A stretch of 64,000 nucleotides of DNA from assembly GCF_014652835.1 (NCBI RefSeq), contig NZ_BMZO01000005.1:115535-179534 (forward strand). The letters are read 5' to 3'. Below are positions 42,964 to 51,977 of the stretch, in pieces. A program made the position numbers and the translations under genes. This DNA is from Limoniibacter endophyticus. GTDB lineage: Bacteria > Pseudomonadota > Alphaproteobacteria > Rhizobiales > Rhizobiaceae. The notes under the pieces were generated by a model, which saw nothing but the letters and a program-made list of their open reading frames with translations, was not told the origin of the DNA and ran no database searches. The stretch's first letter is position 1, and each line of letters begins with the position of its first letter.

Positions 42964-45456
42964 ATGATTAACCTCGCCGAGTATCGCAGCCGCAATGCCA
43001 GACTGGCCGACTATCTGCCCTGGGCGGCACTGGCCGCCCCAGGCGTGGTGCTGAACAAGGACGGTTCGTTTCAGCGCAGCGCAAAGTTCCGCGGTCCCGA
43101 TCTGGATTCGGCCGTGGCCGCCGAACTGGTCGCGGTCGCCGGGCGCATCAACAATGCCTTCCGCCGGCTGGGTTCGGGCTGGAGCATATTCGTCGAAGCG
43201 CAGCGCTTCGAAGCCGCGACCTATCCTGAAAGCCTCTTTCCCGATGCCGCGTCTGCCTTGGTCGACGCCGAGCGCAAGGCCGGGTTCGAGGAAGCCGGGG
43301 CGCACTTCGTGTCCAGCTACTTTCTGACCTTTCTCTGGTTGCCGCCAGCGGAAGACGCCGCTCGTGCCGAAACCTGGCTCTACGAGGGTCGCGAGCAGTC
43401 GGGCGTAAACCCTTACGAATTGCTGCGCGGCTTCATCGATCGCACCGACCGGATACTGGCGCTGCTCGACGGGTTCATGCCCGAGTGCCGCTGGCTCGAT
43501 GACACTGAGACGCTGACCTATCTCCACTCGACCGTTTCGACGAGCCGCCATCGTGTGCGCGTGCCCGAGACGCCGATCTATCTCGACGCGCTTCTAGCCG
43601 ATCAGCCTCTCGCGGGAGGGCTGGAGCCTCGTTTGGGCGAGCAGCATCTGCGTGTCCTCACCATCATCGGGTTTCCGAGCACGACGACACCGGGTCTTCT
43701 CGATGAAATGAACCGGCTGGCGTTTCCCTATCGCTGGAGCACCCGCGCAATCCTGCTCGACAAGCTTGAGGCGACGCGGCTGCTGACCAGAATCCGCCGC
43801 CAGTGGTTTGCCAAACGCAAATCCATCGCCGCGATCCTCAAGGAAGTCATGACCAACGAGGCATCCGCTCTGGTGGATACCGATGCGGCCAACAAGGCCG
43901 CCGAGGCCGACCTGGCCTTGCAGGAACTCGGCGCCGACACCGCCGGCATGGCCTATGTCACGGCCAGTGTCGCGGTCTGGGATGCCGATCCGCACATCGC
44001 CGACGAAAAGCTGCGACTGGTCGAGAAGATCATTCAGGGCCGCGACTTCAATACCATGACCGAGACAGTCAATGCGGTCGATGCCTGGCTCGGAAGCTTG
44101 CCCGGACATGCATACGCCAATGTCCGGCAGCCACCGATATCGACGCTCAATCTCGCTCACATGATCCCGCTGTCGGCCGTGTGGGCGGGGCCGGAACGGA
44201 ACGAACATCTCGCAGCGCCCCCCTTGCTTTACGGCAAGACAGAGGGATCAACGCCGTTCCGGCTCTCACTGCATATCGGCGATGTGGGCCATACCCTGGT
44301 CGTCGGCCCGACCGGCGCGGGAAAGTCCGTGTTGCTGGCGTTGATGGCGCTGCAGTTCCGTCGCTACGCGCGCAGCCAGATTTTCGCGTTCGACTTCGGC
44401 GGTTCGATCCGCGCCGCCGCGCTCGCCATGGGCGGTGACTGGCATGATCTCGGCGGCGGGCTGACCGAGGGGTCGGATGCGTCGGTCTCGCTGCAACCGC
44501 TCGCCCGCATCGACGAGTCGCACGAACGCTCCTGGGCCGCCGAATGGATCGGCGCGATCCTGCTGCGCGAAGGCGTCGCCAGCACGCCAGAGGTGAAGGA
44601 GCATATCTGGACGGCACTGACCTCGCTCGCCTCGGCGCCCGTCGAGGAACGCACCATCACCGGGCTCGCAGTGCTGCTGCAATCCAGCGATCTCAAACAG
44701 GCGCTGCGGCCGTACTGCGTGGGCGGTCCTTATGGACGCTTGCTCGATGCTGAAACCGAACATCTCGGTTCTGCCGACGTCCAGGCCTTCGAGATCGAGG
44801 GTCTGGTCGGCACAGGCGCGGCGCCGGCCGTCTTGTCATACCTCTTCCACCGAATTGGTGACAGGCTCGATGGCCGCCCGACACTGCTCATCATCGATGA
44901 GGGTTGGCTGGCGCTGGACGATGAGGGATTTGCCGGCCAGCTGCGCGAATGGCTGAAGACGCTGAGGAAGAAGAACGCCTCGGTCATCTTCGCCACACAG
45001 TCGCTATCGGACATTGACGGTAGCGCCATCGCCCCGGCCATCATCGAAAGCTGCCCGACGCGGCTGCTCTTGCCCAATGAGCGCGCCATCGAGCCGCAGA
45101 TTACCGCGATCTATCGCCGCTTTGGATTGAACGACCGGCAGATCGAGATCCTGGCGCGGGCTACGCCCAAGCGGGATTACTATTGCCAGTCGCGGCGCGG
45201 CAATCGGCTGTTTGAGCTGGGGCTGAGCGAAGTCGGGCTCGCGCTCTGCGCCGCATCCTCCAAATCCGATCAGACCGCCATCGCGGGCATCCATGCCGAG
45301 CATGGAAGCGATACCTTTCTTGAGGCGTGGCTGCGTCATCGCGGCATCGATTGGGCCGCTGACCTCATTCCCGATCTCACCAATCTCGCAAGCCGGCCGG
45401 AATTGACGGAGCCCGCCGTGCTTGGTGGCGAGCCAGAAAAGGAGACCAACCTATGA
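42964..45456 (+). CDS. trbE: TrbE, conjugative transfer ATPase (VirB4-like)
   Basis: 830-residue VirB4-type ATPase, the largest motor of the channel. The N-terminal domain begins MINLAEYRSRNARLADYLPWAAL. Walker A VVGPTGAGKSVLLALM near 448; Walker B LLIIDEGWLALDD near 640; FATQSLSDI near 676. Normal family length and no breaks. Overlaps trbJ by four bases. Confidence 0.94.
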   Translation: MINLAEYRSRNARLADYLPWAALAAPGVVLNKDGSFQRSAKFRGPDLDSAVAAELVAVAGRINNAFRRLGSGWSIFVEAQRFEAATYPESLFPDAASALVDAERKAGFEEAGAHFVSSYFLTFLWLPPAEDAARAETWLYEGREQSGVNPYELLRGFIDRTDRILALLDGFMPECRWLDDTETLTYLHSTVSTSRHRVRVPETPIYLDALLADQPLAGGLEPRLGEQHLRVLTIIGFPSTTTPGLLDEMNRLAFPYRWSTRAILLDKLEATRLLTRIRRQWFAKRKSIAAILKEVMTNEASALVDTDAANKAAEADLALQELGADTAGMAYVTASVAVWDADPHIADEKLRLVEKIIQGRDFNTMTETVNAVDAWLGSLPGHAYANVRQPPISTLNLAHMIPLSAVWAGPERNEHLAAPPLLYGKTEGSTPFRLSLHIGDVGHTLVVGPTGAGKSVLLALMALQFRRYARSQIFAFDFGGSIRAAALAMGGDWHDLGGGLTEGSDASVSLQPLARIDESHERSWAAEWIGAILLREGVASTPEVKEHIWTALTSLASAPVEERTITGLAVLLQSSDLKQALRPYCVGGPYGRLLDAETEHLGSADVQAFEIEGLVGTGAAPAVLSYLFHRIGDRLDGRPTLLIIDEGWLALDDEGFAGQLREWLKTLRKKNASVIFATQSLSDIDGSAIAPAIIESCPTRLLLPNERAIEPQITAIYRRFGLNDRQIEILARATPKRDYYCQSRRGNRLFELGLSEVGLALCAASSKSDQTAIAGIHAEHGSDTFLEAWLRHRGIDWAADLIPDLTNLASRPELTEPAVLGGEPEKETNL

Positions 45457-46235
45457 TCCGTATCCCCATCGCCCGTTTCGCCAGGAGGTCGACCGTGGCG
45501 TTTGCGCTCGCCGTGCCGGTCGCGCTTGCGCCAATCGCATCGAGCCCGGCTCATGCCCAGTTCGGGTTCGGGCGCATCGTCTATGACCCGACGAATTATG
45601 CGCAGAACGTTCTCACCGCCGCGCGTACGCTCGAGCAGATCAACAATCAGATCATCTCCCTTCAGAACGAAGCGCAGATGCTCATCAATCAGGCCCGCAA
45701 CCTCGCCAGCCTGCCATATTCCGCGCTCCAGCAGCTTCAGCAAAACGTGCAGCGCACCCAGCAGCTTCTGGGCCAAGCGCAGAACATCGCGTTCGAGGTC
45801 GGCCAGATCGATCAGGCGTTCGAGCAGCAATACGGCCAGATCTCGCTCTCTGCCACCGATCAACAGCTGATCGCGGATGCGCGCAGGCGCTGGGGAAACA
45901 CCGTGGGCGGCCTGCAGGATGCGATGCGCGTCCAGGCCGGCGTGGTCGGCAATATCGACACCAACCGCGCTGAAATGGCTACCCTCGTTGGGCAAAGCCA
46001 GAATGCGAGCGGCGCGCTGCAAGCAACTCAAGCAGGCAACCAGCTTCTCGCGCTGCAGTCGCAGCAGCTTTCCGATCTGGTCGCGCTGCTGTCGGCCAAT
46101 GGCCGATCCGAAGCGCTGATCGAGGCCGAGCGCGCCACCGCCGCCGAGCAGGGACGCGTCCAGCGTGAGCGCTTCCTCACGTCGGGCTCGGGCTACCAGC
46201 CCGGCAATGCGCAAATGTTCGGCAGCGGCAATTAA
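45453..46235 (+). CDS. trbJ: TrbJ (VirB5-like)
   Basis: 260-residue periplasmic protein with a signal peptide of about 33 residues ending SSPAHAQ. The mature part is a long helical/coiled-coil protein rich in Gln (LEQINNQIISLQNEAQMLINQARNLASLP). VirB5-type proteins sit at the pilus tip and help mating-pair adhesion. Confidence 0.9.
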   Translation: MIRIPIARFARRSTVAFALAVPVALAPIASSPAHAQFGFGRIVYDPTNYAQNVLTAARTLEQINNQIISLQNEAQMLINQARNLASLPYSALQQLQQNVQRTQQLLGQAQNIAFEVGQIDQAFEQQYGQISLSATDQQLIADARRRWGNTVGGLQDAMRVQAGVVGNIDTNRAEMATLVGQSQNASGALQATQAGNQLLALQSQQLSDLVALLSANGRSEALIEAERATAAEQGRVQRERFLTSGSGYQPGNAQMFGSGN

Positions 46236-46255
46236 AACGCTGGGGAGGGGCGGCC

Positions 46256-46540
46256 ATGGACAGCAAGATGCTGGTCCGGCTGGGGGCGGTCATATTCGTC
46301 GCCATCGCGATTACCGCCACGGTGATTGAGCTGACGCGGCAGGAGGATACCGCGCGTGTCAGGACCGCACCGCAGCTTCAGCCTTCGGCGGACCCATTGA
46401 AGGCGATGCTTCGCCGCTGCCAGGGACTTGGCGAAGCCGCCACCCGTGATGGCGATTGCCTGTCGGCATGGGCTGAATCCCGCGACCGCTTCTTGGGCCG
46501 CACGCCCGTGCCCGCCGCGCCGCAACCGGATGAGAGATAG
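46256..46540 (+). CDS. TrbK-like entry exclusion protein (TrbK-alt)
   Basis: 94-residue protein with one N-terminal membrane helix (about 6-25) and a short periplasmic domain with two Cys (LRRCQGLG and DGDCLSAW) that may form a disulfide. This is the TrbK-alt type, found between trbJ and trbL. Entry exclusion stops a carrier cell from receiving a second copy. Confidence 0.8.
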   Translation: MDSKMLVRLGAVIFVAIAITATVIELTRQEDTARVRTAPQLQPSADPLKAMLRRCQGLGEAATRDGDCLSAWAESRDRFLGRTPVPAAPQPDER

Positions 46541-46546
46541 TGACCC

Positions 46547-47911
46547 ATGGGCGGAACCGGAGTCATCGACAATTTCCTGGGGGTCTTCACCAGCTACATC
46601 GATTCCGGTTTCGGTCTGCTTGGCGGCGAGGTCGCTTTCATCGCCACCACCCTGATCGTCATCGATGTGACGCTGGCGGCCCTGTTCTGGAGCTGGGGCG
46701 CCGATGACGACATCATCGCGCGCCTCGTCAAGAAAACGCTGTTCGTCGGCGTCTTCGCCTATCTCATCGGCAACTGGAACAATCTGGCGAAGATCATTTT
46801 CGAGAGCTTTGCCGGGCTCGGGCTGCAAGCCTCGGGCACCGGCTTTTCCGCCGCCGATCTCATGCGGCCCGGCCGCGTGGCGCAGACCGGTCTCGACGCG
46901 GGCCGCCCGCTGCTCGAATCCATCTCCGGCTTGATGGGTTACTGGTCCTTCTTCGAGAATTTCATCCAGATCGCCTGCCTGTTTTTCGCCTGGGCGCTGG
47001 TGCTGCTCGCCTTCTTCATTCTCGCCGTCCAGCTCTTCGTCACCCTGATCGAGTTCAAGCTGACGACTCTTGCGGGCTTCGTTCTCATTCCCTTCGGGCT
47101 TTTCGGCAAGACGGCTTTCATGGCCGAGCGTGTGCTCGGCAATGTCGTTTCCTCGGGCATCAAGGTGCTGGTGCTCGCCGTCATCATCGGCATTGGCTCG
47201 ACCCTGTTCGGCCAGTTCACCGCGGGCTTTGGTGGCGCCATGCCGACCATTGACGATGCCATGGCGATCGTCCTGGCGGCGCTGTCGCTTCTGGGGCTCG
47301 GCATTTTCGGGCCAGGCATTGCGTCCGGGCTGGTTTCGGGCGGACCGCAACTGGGCGCAGGATCGGCCGTTGGCACCGGCCTTGCCGCCGGCGGCATGAT
47401 GGTCGCCGGAGGCGCTGCCACAGGCATGGCGGCGAAAGGCGGCCTTGCAGCGCTTTCGGGAGGAACCGCCGCTGTCCGGGGTGGTGCGGCCGCCGCGGGC
47501 GCTGCCACATCCGCCTATAGCCTTGGCTCGTTCGGTCAGACTGGCGCGGCCGGCGTTGTGTCCGGTGTCGGCGGTGTTGCCCGGGCGGCGGGCTCGGCCG
47601 CCATATCGCCGTTGAAAAACGCCGTCTCCAGGGCTTCGCAAAGCGTGAAGTCCAGCTTCTCCGATGGCGCGCGTGCCGGCCTCGGTCTGACCGGAGGCTC
47701 ATCCTCCACGGGCGGAGCCGGTGGTGCGAGTGCCGCTCCAGGGGCGGCAGAATCGTCCCCGCCGGCCGGTGGCCCGCCCGCTTGGGCACGGCGGATGCAG
47801 CGGCGGCAAGCGCTCAGCCACGGCACCACCATGACCGCCCATGCCGTCCGCTCCGGCGACAGCCATGGCGGCGGCTCTTCCGTCTCCGTCTCCGAAAGTG
47901 ACCGATCATGA
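46547..47911 (+). CDS. trbL: TrbL (VirB6-like) channel protein
   Basis: 454-residue polytopic inner-membrane protein: N-terminal IDNFLGVFTSYIDSGFGLLGGEV, then about six membrane segments up to residue 260, then a Gly/Ala-rich cytoplasmic or periplasmic tail (GGAAAAGAATSAYSLG...). Low-complexity tails are usual in TrbL. Overlaps trbF by four bases. Confidence 0.9.
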   Translation: MGGTGVIDNFLGVFTSYIDSGFGLLGGEVAFIATTLIVIDVTLAALFWSWGADDDIIARLVKKTLFVGVFAYLIGNWNNLAKIIFESFAGLGLQASGTGFSAADLMRPGRVAQTGLDAGRPLLESISGLMGYWSFFENFIQIACLFFAWALVLLAFFILAVQLFVTLIEFKLTTLAGFVLIPFGLFGKTAFMAERVLGNVVSSGIKVLVLAVIIGIGSTLFGQFTAGFGGAMPTIDDAMAIVLAALSLLGLGIFGPGIASGLVSGGPQLGAGSAVGTGLAAGGMMVAGGAATGMAAKGGLAALSGGTAAVRGGAAAAGAATSAYSLGSFGQTGAAGVVSGVGGVARAAGSAAISPLKNAVSRASQSVKSSFSDGARAGLGLTGGSSSTGGAGGASAAPGAAESSPPAGGPPAWARRMQRRQALSHGTTMTAHAVRSGDSHGGGSSVSVSESDRS

Positions 47912-48597
47912 GCTTGTTTAAACGCCCGGCCGTCCATTACGGCAAATCCCCCGAGCCTGAGACACCCTATCAGAAGGCCGCGCAGGTCTGGGACGAGCGC
48001 ATCGGCTCGGCCCGCGTCCAGGCGCGCAACTGGCGCTATATGGCATTCGGCTCCCTGATCCTTACCGCCGGATTTGCCGCGGCTCTCGTCTGGCAATCGG
48101 CGCGCGGGACCGTGGTGCCCTGGGTGGTGCAGGTCGATAGTCTCGGCCAGGCGCAAGCGGTCGCGCCGGCTACAGCCGACTACCGGCCAACAGACCCGCA
48201 AATCGCCTGGCACCTCGGCCGCTTTATCGAGCAGGTGCGCTCAATTCCGGCCGATCCGATCATTGTGCGACAGAATTGGCTGCGCGCCTATGAATGGACG
48301 ACCGATCGCGGGGCGGCGGCCTTGAACGATTATGCCCGCGCCAACGACCCGTTCACCCGTGTCGGGCGTCAGCAGATCGCCGTCGAAATGTCCTCAGTCA
48401 TTCGCGCTTCACCGGATTCCTTCCGCGTCGCCTGGATCGAGCGGCATTATGAAAATGGCCAGCTCTCCACCACCGAGCGTTGGACCGCGATCCTCACCAT
48501 CGTGATCCAGACACCGCGCGATGCCGAACGCCTGCGTGCCAATCCGCTTGGCATCTATGTCAACGCCATCAACTGGTCGCGGGAGATGAGCCAATGA
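47908..48597 (+). CDS. trbF: TrbF (VirB8-like)
   Basis: 229-residue bitopic protein: one membrane helix at about 34-55 (MAFGSLILTAGFAAALVW) and a periplasmic VirB8 domain with VPWVVQVDSLGQAQ and ERHYENGQLSTTERWTAILTIVIQTP. Nucleates channel assembly. Overlaps trbG by four bases. Confidence 0.92.
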   Translation: MSLFKRPAVHYGKSPEPETPYQKAAQVWDERIGSARVQARNWRYMAFGSLILTAGFAAALVWQSARGTVVPWVVQVDSLGQAQAVAPATADYRPTDPQIAWHLGRFIEQVRSIPADPIIVRQNWLRAYEWTTDRGAAALNDYARANDPFTRVGRQQIAVEMSSVIRASPDSFRVAWIERHYENGQLSTTERWTAILTIVIQTPRDAERLRANPLGIYVNAINWSREMSQ

Positions 48598-49610
48598 TCT
48601 CCGCCATCCGTACATCCGCAAGTCCGGCTTTCCGTAAACCCGTATCGGCAGCTTTGCTGCTCGGCGCGACCCTGCTCGCGGGCTGTGCCACAAACCGAAC
48701 GCCGCAGTTCAGCTACGATGCTGACGTGCCGCCGCTGCCGGCAGTCCAGGCCTCCGTCACCGATGATCGGCAGCGACCGCTGCACACGCCCCCTGGCTGG
48801 ACCGTTGCGCGCGGCGGAGAACCTGCGAGCACCGCGGCCGGCCGCGTTGAAAACGCCAACGCTGCCGCGCGCGTCGAGCCGCGCCGCGCGGGCTATTACA
48901 ATGCCATTCAGATCTACCCCTGGTCGCAGGGCGCGCTCTACCAGGTCTATGCCGCGCCTGGGCAGATCACCGATATTGCGCTCGAGCCGGGCGAAAGCCT
49001 GACCGGCGCGGGGCCGATTGCAGCGGGTGACACCGCCCGCTGGATTATCGGCGATACGACGAGTGGGTCGGGCAATGCCGCACAGGTTCATATTCTGGTC
49101 AAGCCGACGCGGCCGGAGATTTCGACCAATCTGGTCATCACCACCGACCGGCGCACTTATATGATCGAACTGCGGGCTCGCGAGGCGCTCTATATGCCGG
49201 CGGTGGCCTGGGCCTATCCAGCGCCGCCACCCGGGCAGCGCCAAAGCGCGCCTGCCGCGCCGATCATCCCCAAGGAAGCCGCGCGCAACTACCGCTACGG
49301 TCTGACCGGCGACAGCCCGCCATGGCGTCCTATCTCGGTCTTCGATGATGGCCGCCGCGTCTATGTCGTTTTCCCGCGCGGCATCGTGCAGGGCGAGATG
49401 CCGCCAATCTTTGTTCTTGGCGCCGATGGCGAGCCGCAGATCGTCAACAGCCGCGTCCACCACAATATCCTGATCATCGATCACCTCTTCGGTGCGGCCG
49501 AGCTTCGCCTTGGCAGCGGTGATCGCCAGCAAACGGTCCGGATCGTCCGCATCGAGCAAAGGCAAGCTGCGGCATCGTCCTCTTCTGCGACCGGAGGCGC
49601 CCCGTCATGA
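48594..49610 (+). CDS. trbG: TrbG (VirB9-like) lipoprotein
   Basis: 338-residue outer-membrane core component. A lipobox LLAGC puts the acylated residue at Cys31. VirB9 domain features: YNAIQIYPWSQGALYQVYAAPGQITDIALEPGE and the C-terminal FDDGRRVYVVFPRG and NSRVHHNILIIDHLFGAAELRLG. Start at 48594 overlaps the trbF stop (ATGA). Confidence 0.93.
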   Translation: MISAIRTSASPAFRKPVSAALLLGATLLAGCATNRTPQFSYDADVPPLPAVQASVTDDRQRPLHTPPGWTVARGGEPASTAAGRVENANAAARVEPRRAGYYNAIQIYPWSQGALYQVYAAPGQITDIALEPGESLTGAGPIAAGDTARWIIGDTTSGSGNAAQVHILVKPTRPEISTNLVITTDRRTYMIELRAREALYMPAVAWAYPAPPPGQRQSAPAAPIIPKEAARNYRYGLTGDSPPWRPISVFDDGRRVYVVFPRGIVQGEMPPIFVLGADGEPQIVNSRVHHNILIIDHLFGAAELRLGSGDRQQTVRIVRIEQRQAAASSSSATGGAPS

Positions 49611-50746
49611 CGGAAGCTACTACCCCCAAGGACGCCGCAGCTCCAATGCGGCTGCGCGCGGAGCCGCCCCGGGTCACCCGTCTGTCCCGCAAGATGCTCG
49701 CCGCTATCGGCGGTATCGCACTTCTCGGCATTGGCGGTGCGCTCATCTACGCGCTGCAGACGCGCGATGCCGAGCCTGGAGGCGACGAGCTCTATTCTGT
49801 CGAGAACCGTCCGACGGCAGACGGGCTATCCGAACTGCCGCGCGACTATACCGGCCCGGTTCTTGGACCGCACTTGCCGGGTGATCTCGGCGGTCCGATC
49901 CTCGATGCCCAGAACCGGGGGAAGCCAGTCGCGCCGCCTGCAATCACAGCGCCGGCCGTCGATCCCGAGGAGCAGCGCCGTTTGGCCGAAGAAGAAGCCG
50001 CTCGCACCAGTCGTGTGTTCTTTCAGACCGCTCCTGCAACTGGAGCCACACCGAGTGCGGCTGTATCCAGCCTTGCCGGCCTCGATCTTGGGGGCCTGCC
50101 TGCCGCACAGGACAGACACACCGCTTTCCTCAATGAGCCCGTCGATCGGCAGACAGTCGCCCTCGATCGCGTCATGGCACCTGCATCGCCATACATCCTT
50201 CAGGCGGGAGCCGTGATCCCAGCGGCGATGATCACCGGTATTCGTTCCGATCTGCCGGGACAGGTCACCGCCCAGGTGACCCAGAACGTCTATGACAGCC
50301 CGACCGGTAGCCTGCTTCTGATCCCGCAGGGCACCCGCATCATCGGCGAATACGATGACGACGTGACTTTCGGTCAGCGGCGCGTGCTGCTGGTGTGGAA
50401 CAGGTTGGTCTTTCCCAATGGCCATTCGATCGTGCTGGAGCGTCAGCCCGGCGCGGACGCCGCCGGCTATGCCGGACTTGAAGACGGCGTCGACTATCAT
50501 TGGTGGGATCTGATGAAGGCCGCCGGGCTCTCGACATTACTCGGCATTGGAACCGAACTCGCGACCAGCGACGAAGACCGGCTGATCCGCGCCATCCGTG
50601 ACGGCGCGCAGGACACCATCAATCAGGCTGGGCAGCAGATCATCCAGCGGCAATTGCAGGTCGAGCCAACGCTCACCATCCGCCCGGGTTTTCCGGTTCG
50701 GGTAATCGTCACCCGCGACCTCGTGCTCGAGCCTTACAGGAGCTGA
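49607..50746 (+). CDS. trbI: TrbI (VirB10-like)
   Basis: 379-residue VirB10-type scaffold: cytoplasmic start, one membrane helix at about 28-47 (LAAIGGIALLGIGGALIYAL), a proline-rich linker, then the C-terminal barrel domain from about 195 (YILQAGAVIPAAMITGIRSDLPGQVTAQVTQNVYDSPTGSLLLIPQG). Full length. Ends three bases before the DUF2274 gene. Confidence 0.93.
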   Translation: MTEATTPKDAAAPMRLRAEPPRVTRLSRKMLAAIGGIALLGIGGALIYALQTRDAEPGGDELYSVENRPTADGLSELPRDYTGPVLGPHLPGDLGGPILDAQNRGKPVAPPAITAPAVDPEEQRRLAEEEAARTSRVFFQTAPATGATPSAAVSSLAGLDLGGLPAAQDRHTAFLNEPVDRQTVALDRVMAPASPYILQAGAVIPAAMITGIRSDLPGQVTAQVTQNVYDSPTGSLLLIPQGTRIIGEYDDDVTFGQRRVLLVWNRLVFPNGHSIVLERQPGADAAGYAGLEDGVDYHWWDLMKAAGLSTLLGIGTELATSDEDRLIRAIRDGAQDTINQAGQQIIQRQLQVEPTLTIRPGFPVRVIVTRDLVLEPYRS

Positions 50747-50748
50747 TC

Positions 50749-50979
50749 ATGGCGAAGTTGAAACTGGGTCCCATCGTCGAGGACAAACCCGTTAAGGTGA
50801 CAGTGGCGCTGCCCGGGCCGCTCCATCGGGATCTGGCCGCTTATGCCGAAGTGCTGGCCCGTGAGAGCGGTCAAGCCGCGGCGGATCCGGTGAAGCTGAT
50901 CGTGCCGATGCTCGAGCGGTTCATTGCCACGGATCGCGGCTTTGCCCGGGCCAGAAGGGGCTCCCCAACCACGTCCTGA
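50749..50979 (+). CDS. DUF2274 protein closing the trb operon
   Basis: 76-residue protein: MAKLKLGPIVEDKPVKVTVALPGPLHRDLAAYAEVLARESGQ is the DUF2274 signature, a ribbon-helix-helix-like fold. It regularly ends trb operons of this type and may autoregulate them. The defence island starts 128 bases on. Confidence 0.83.
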   Translation: MAKLKLGPIVEDKPVKVTVALPGPLHRDLAAYAEVLARESGQAAADPVKLIVPMLERFIATDRGFARARRGSPTTS

Positions 50980-51040
50980 TCCGCGCGATTTGAAACAGCC
51001 GCCGACATTCGCATTCCTCGTAGATTGACCAGCCATCCAG

Positions 51041-51080
51041 ATGGGGATAATAACTTAACGGGTCACGTCGATATTCCCAT
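51041..51080. promoter_or_regulatory. Inverted repeat before the WYL gene
   Basis: ATGGGGATAAT (51041-51051) and ATATTCCCAT (51071-51080) form an imperfect inverted repeat in an AT-rich stretch. It lies 28 bases upstream of the WYL start. BrxR/CapW-type WYL repressors bind such repeats at their own promoters. Confidence 0.5.
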
Positions 51081-51107
51081 AGGGTCTTTGTCTCTATCGA
51101 CTTTGGG

Positions 51108-51977
51108 ATGCTTGCGATGCCGGGGGGCAAAACGGTGCTGAAATGGGGCGTAGAGCGCCGGCTCGAATTCATTGAGTTTCGCCTTTATTGGGAAGGCGGG
51201 GTCAACCGGTCCGATATCGTCGAGGCCTTCGACGTGTCGGTGCCGCAGGCCTCGAAAGATCTGACGCTCTATCAGGAACGCGCCCCGCACAACGCGGTCT
51301 ATGACAAAAGCGCCAAACGGTACGTGGCGAGCGAGACGTTCCAGCCCTGCTTTTTAAAACCTGACGCCGCCCATTATCTCACGCAGCTGCGATCTGTTGC
51401 CGAAGGTATATTGCCGGCCGCGGCGTCGTGGATCGCACATTTCCCGCCCTTTAGCGGCCCACCTGTTCCCACGCGGGATGTCACGAACGAAACGCTGCGG
51501 ACCGTGCTCGGCGCCATTCGCGACAACCTTGCCATCGAGATCAAATATCAGTCGCTTTCGCGGCCGGAGCCCCGCTGGCGCTGGATCGCGCCGCACGCCA
51601 TCGGCTTCGATGGCTTTCGTTGGCATGCGCGGGCCTTCTGCTGCATCGACCAAACCTACAAGGATTTCCTCCTCGCTCGGATTGTCGAAACGCGTGCTTC
51701 CAAACCCGGTGTGGTCGAGCCCGGTACCGACACCGACTGGAACGAGGAAATCACGCTTGAGATCGGACCGCATCCCGAGCTGTCCGAGACGCAGGCTAAG
51801 GTGATTGCACTCGATTATGGCATGCGTGTCGGCAAGACGAAGATCAAGGTGCGCAAGGCGTTGCTCTATTACGCGCTGAGGCGTCTCGGGCTTGATACCG
51901 ATCCGAACGCGCGAAGGCCTGAGGATCAACAGATCGTTTTGTTGAACAGGGAGGTGGTCGATGAAAATCATCGATAA
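51108..51977 (+). CDS. BrxR/CapW-like WYL-domain transcriptional regulator
   Basis: 289-residue regulator: winged helix-turn-helix at about 10-80 (LEFIEFRLYWEGGVNRSDIVEAFDVSVPQASKDLTLYQ and SAKRYVASETFQPCF), WYL domain at about 135-205 (AIEIKYQSLSRPEPRWRWIAPHAIGFDGFRWHARAFC) and a WCX-like end. This architecture is that of BrxR and CapW, autorepressors that control BREX, CBASS and other defence loci. It overlaps the helicase gene by 17 bases, so it is the first gene of the defence operon. A second ATG is at 51117. Confidence 0.85.
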   Translation: MLAMPGGKTVLKWGVERRLEFIEFRLYWEGGVNRSDIVEAFDVSVPQASKDLTLYQERAPHNAVYDKSAKRYVASETFQPCFLKPDAAHYLTQLRSVAEGILPAAASWIAHFPPFSGPPVPTRDVTNETLRTVLGAIRDNLAIEIKYQSLSRPEPRWRWIAPHAIGFDGFRWHARAFCCIDQTYKDFLLARIVETRASKPGVVEPGTDTDWNEEITLEIGPHPELSETQAKVIALDYGMRVGKTKIKVRKALLYYALRRLGLDTDPNARRPEDQQIVLLNREVVDENHR

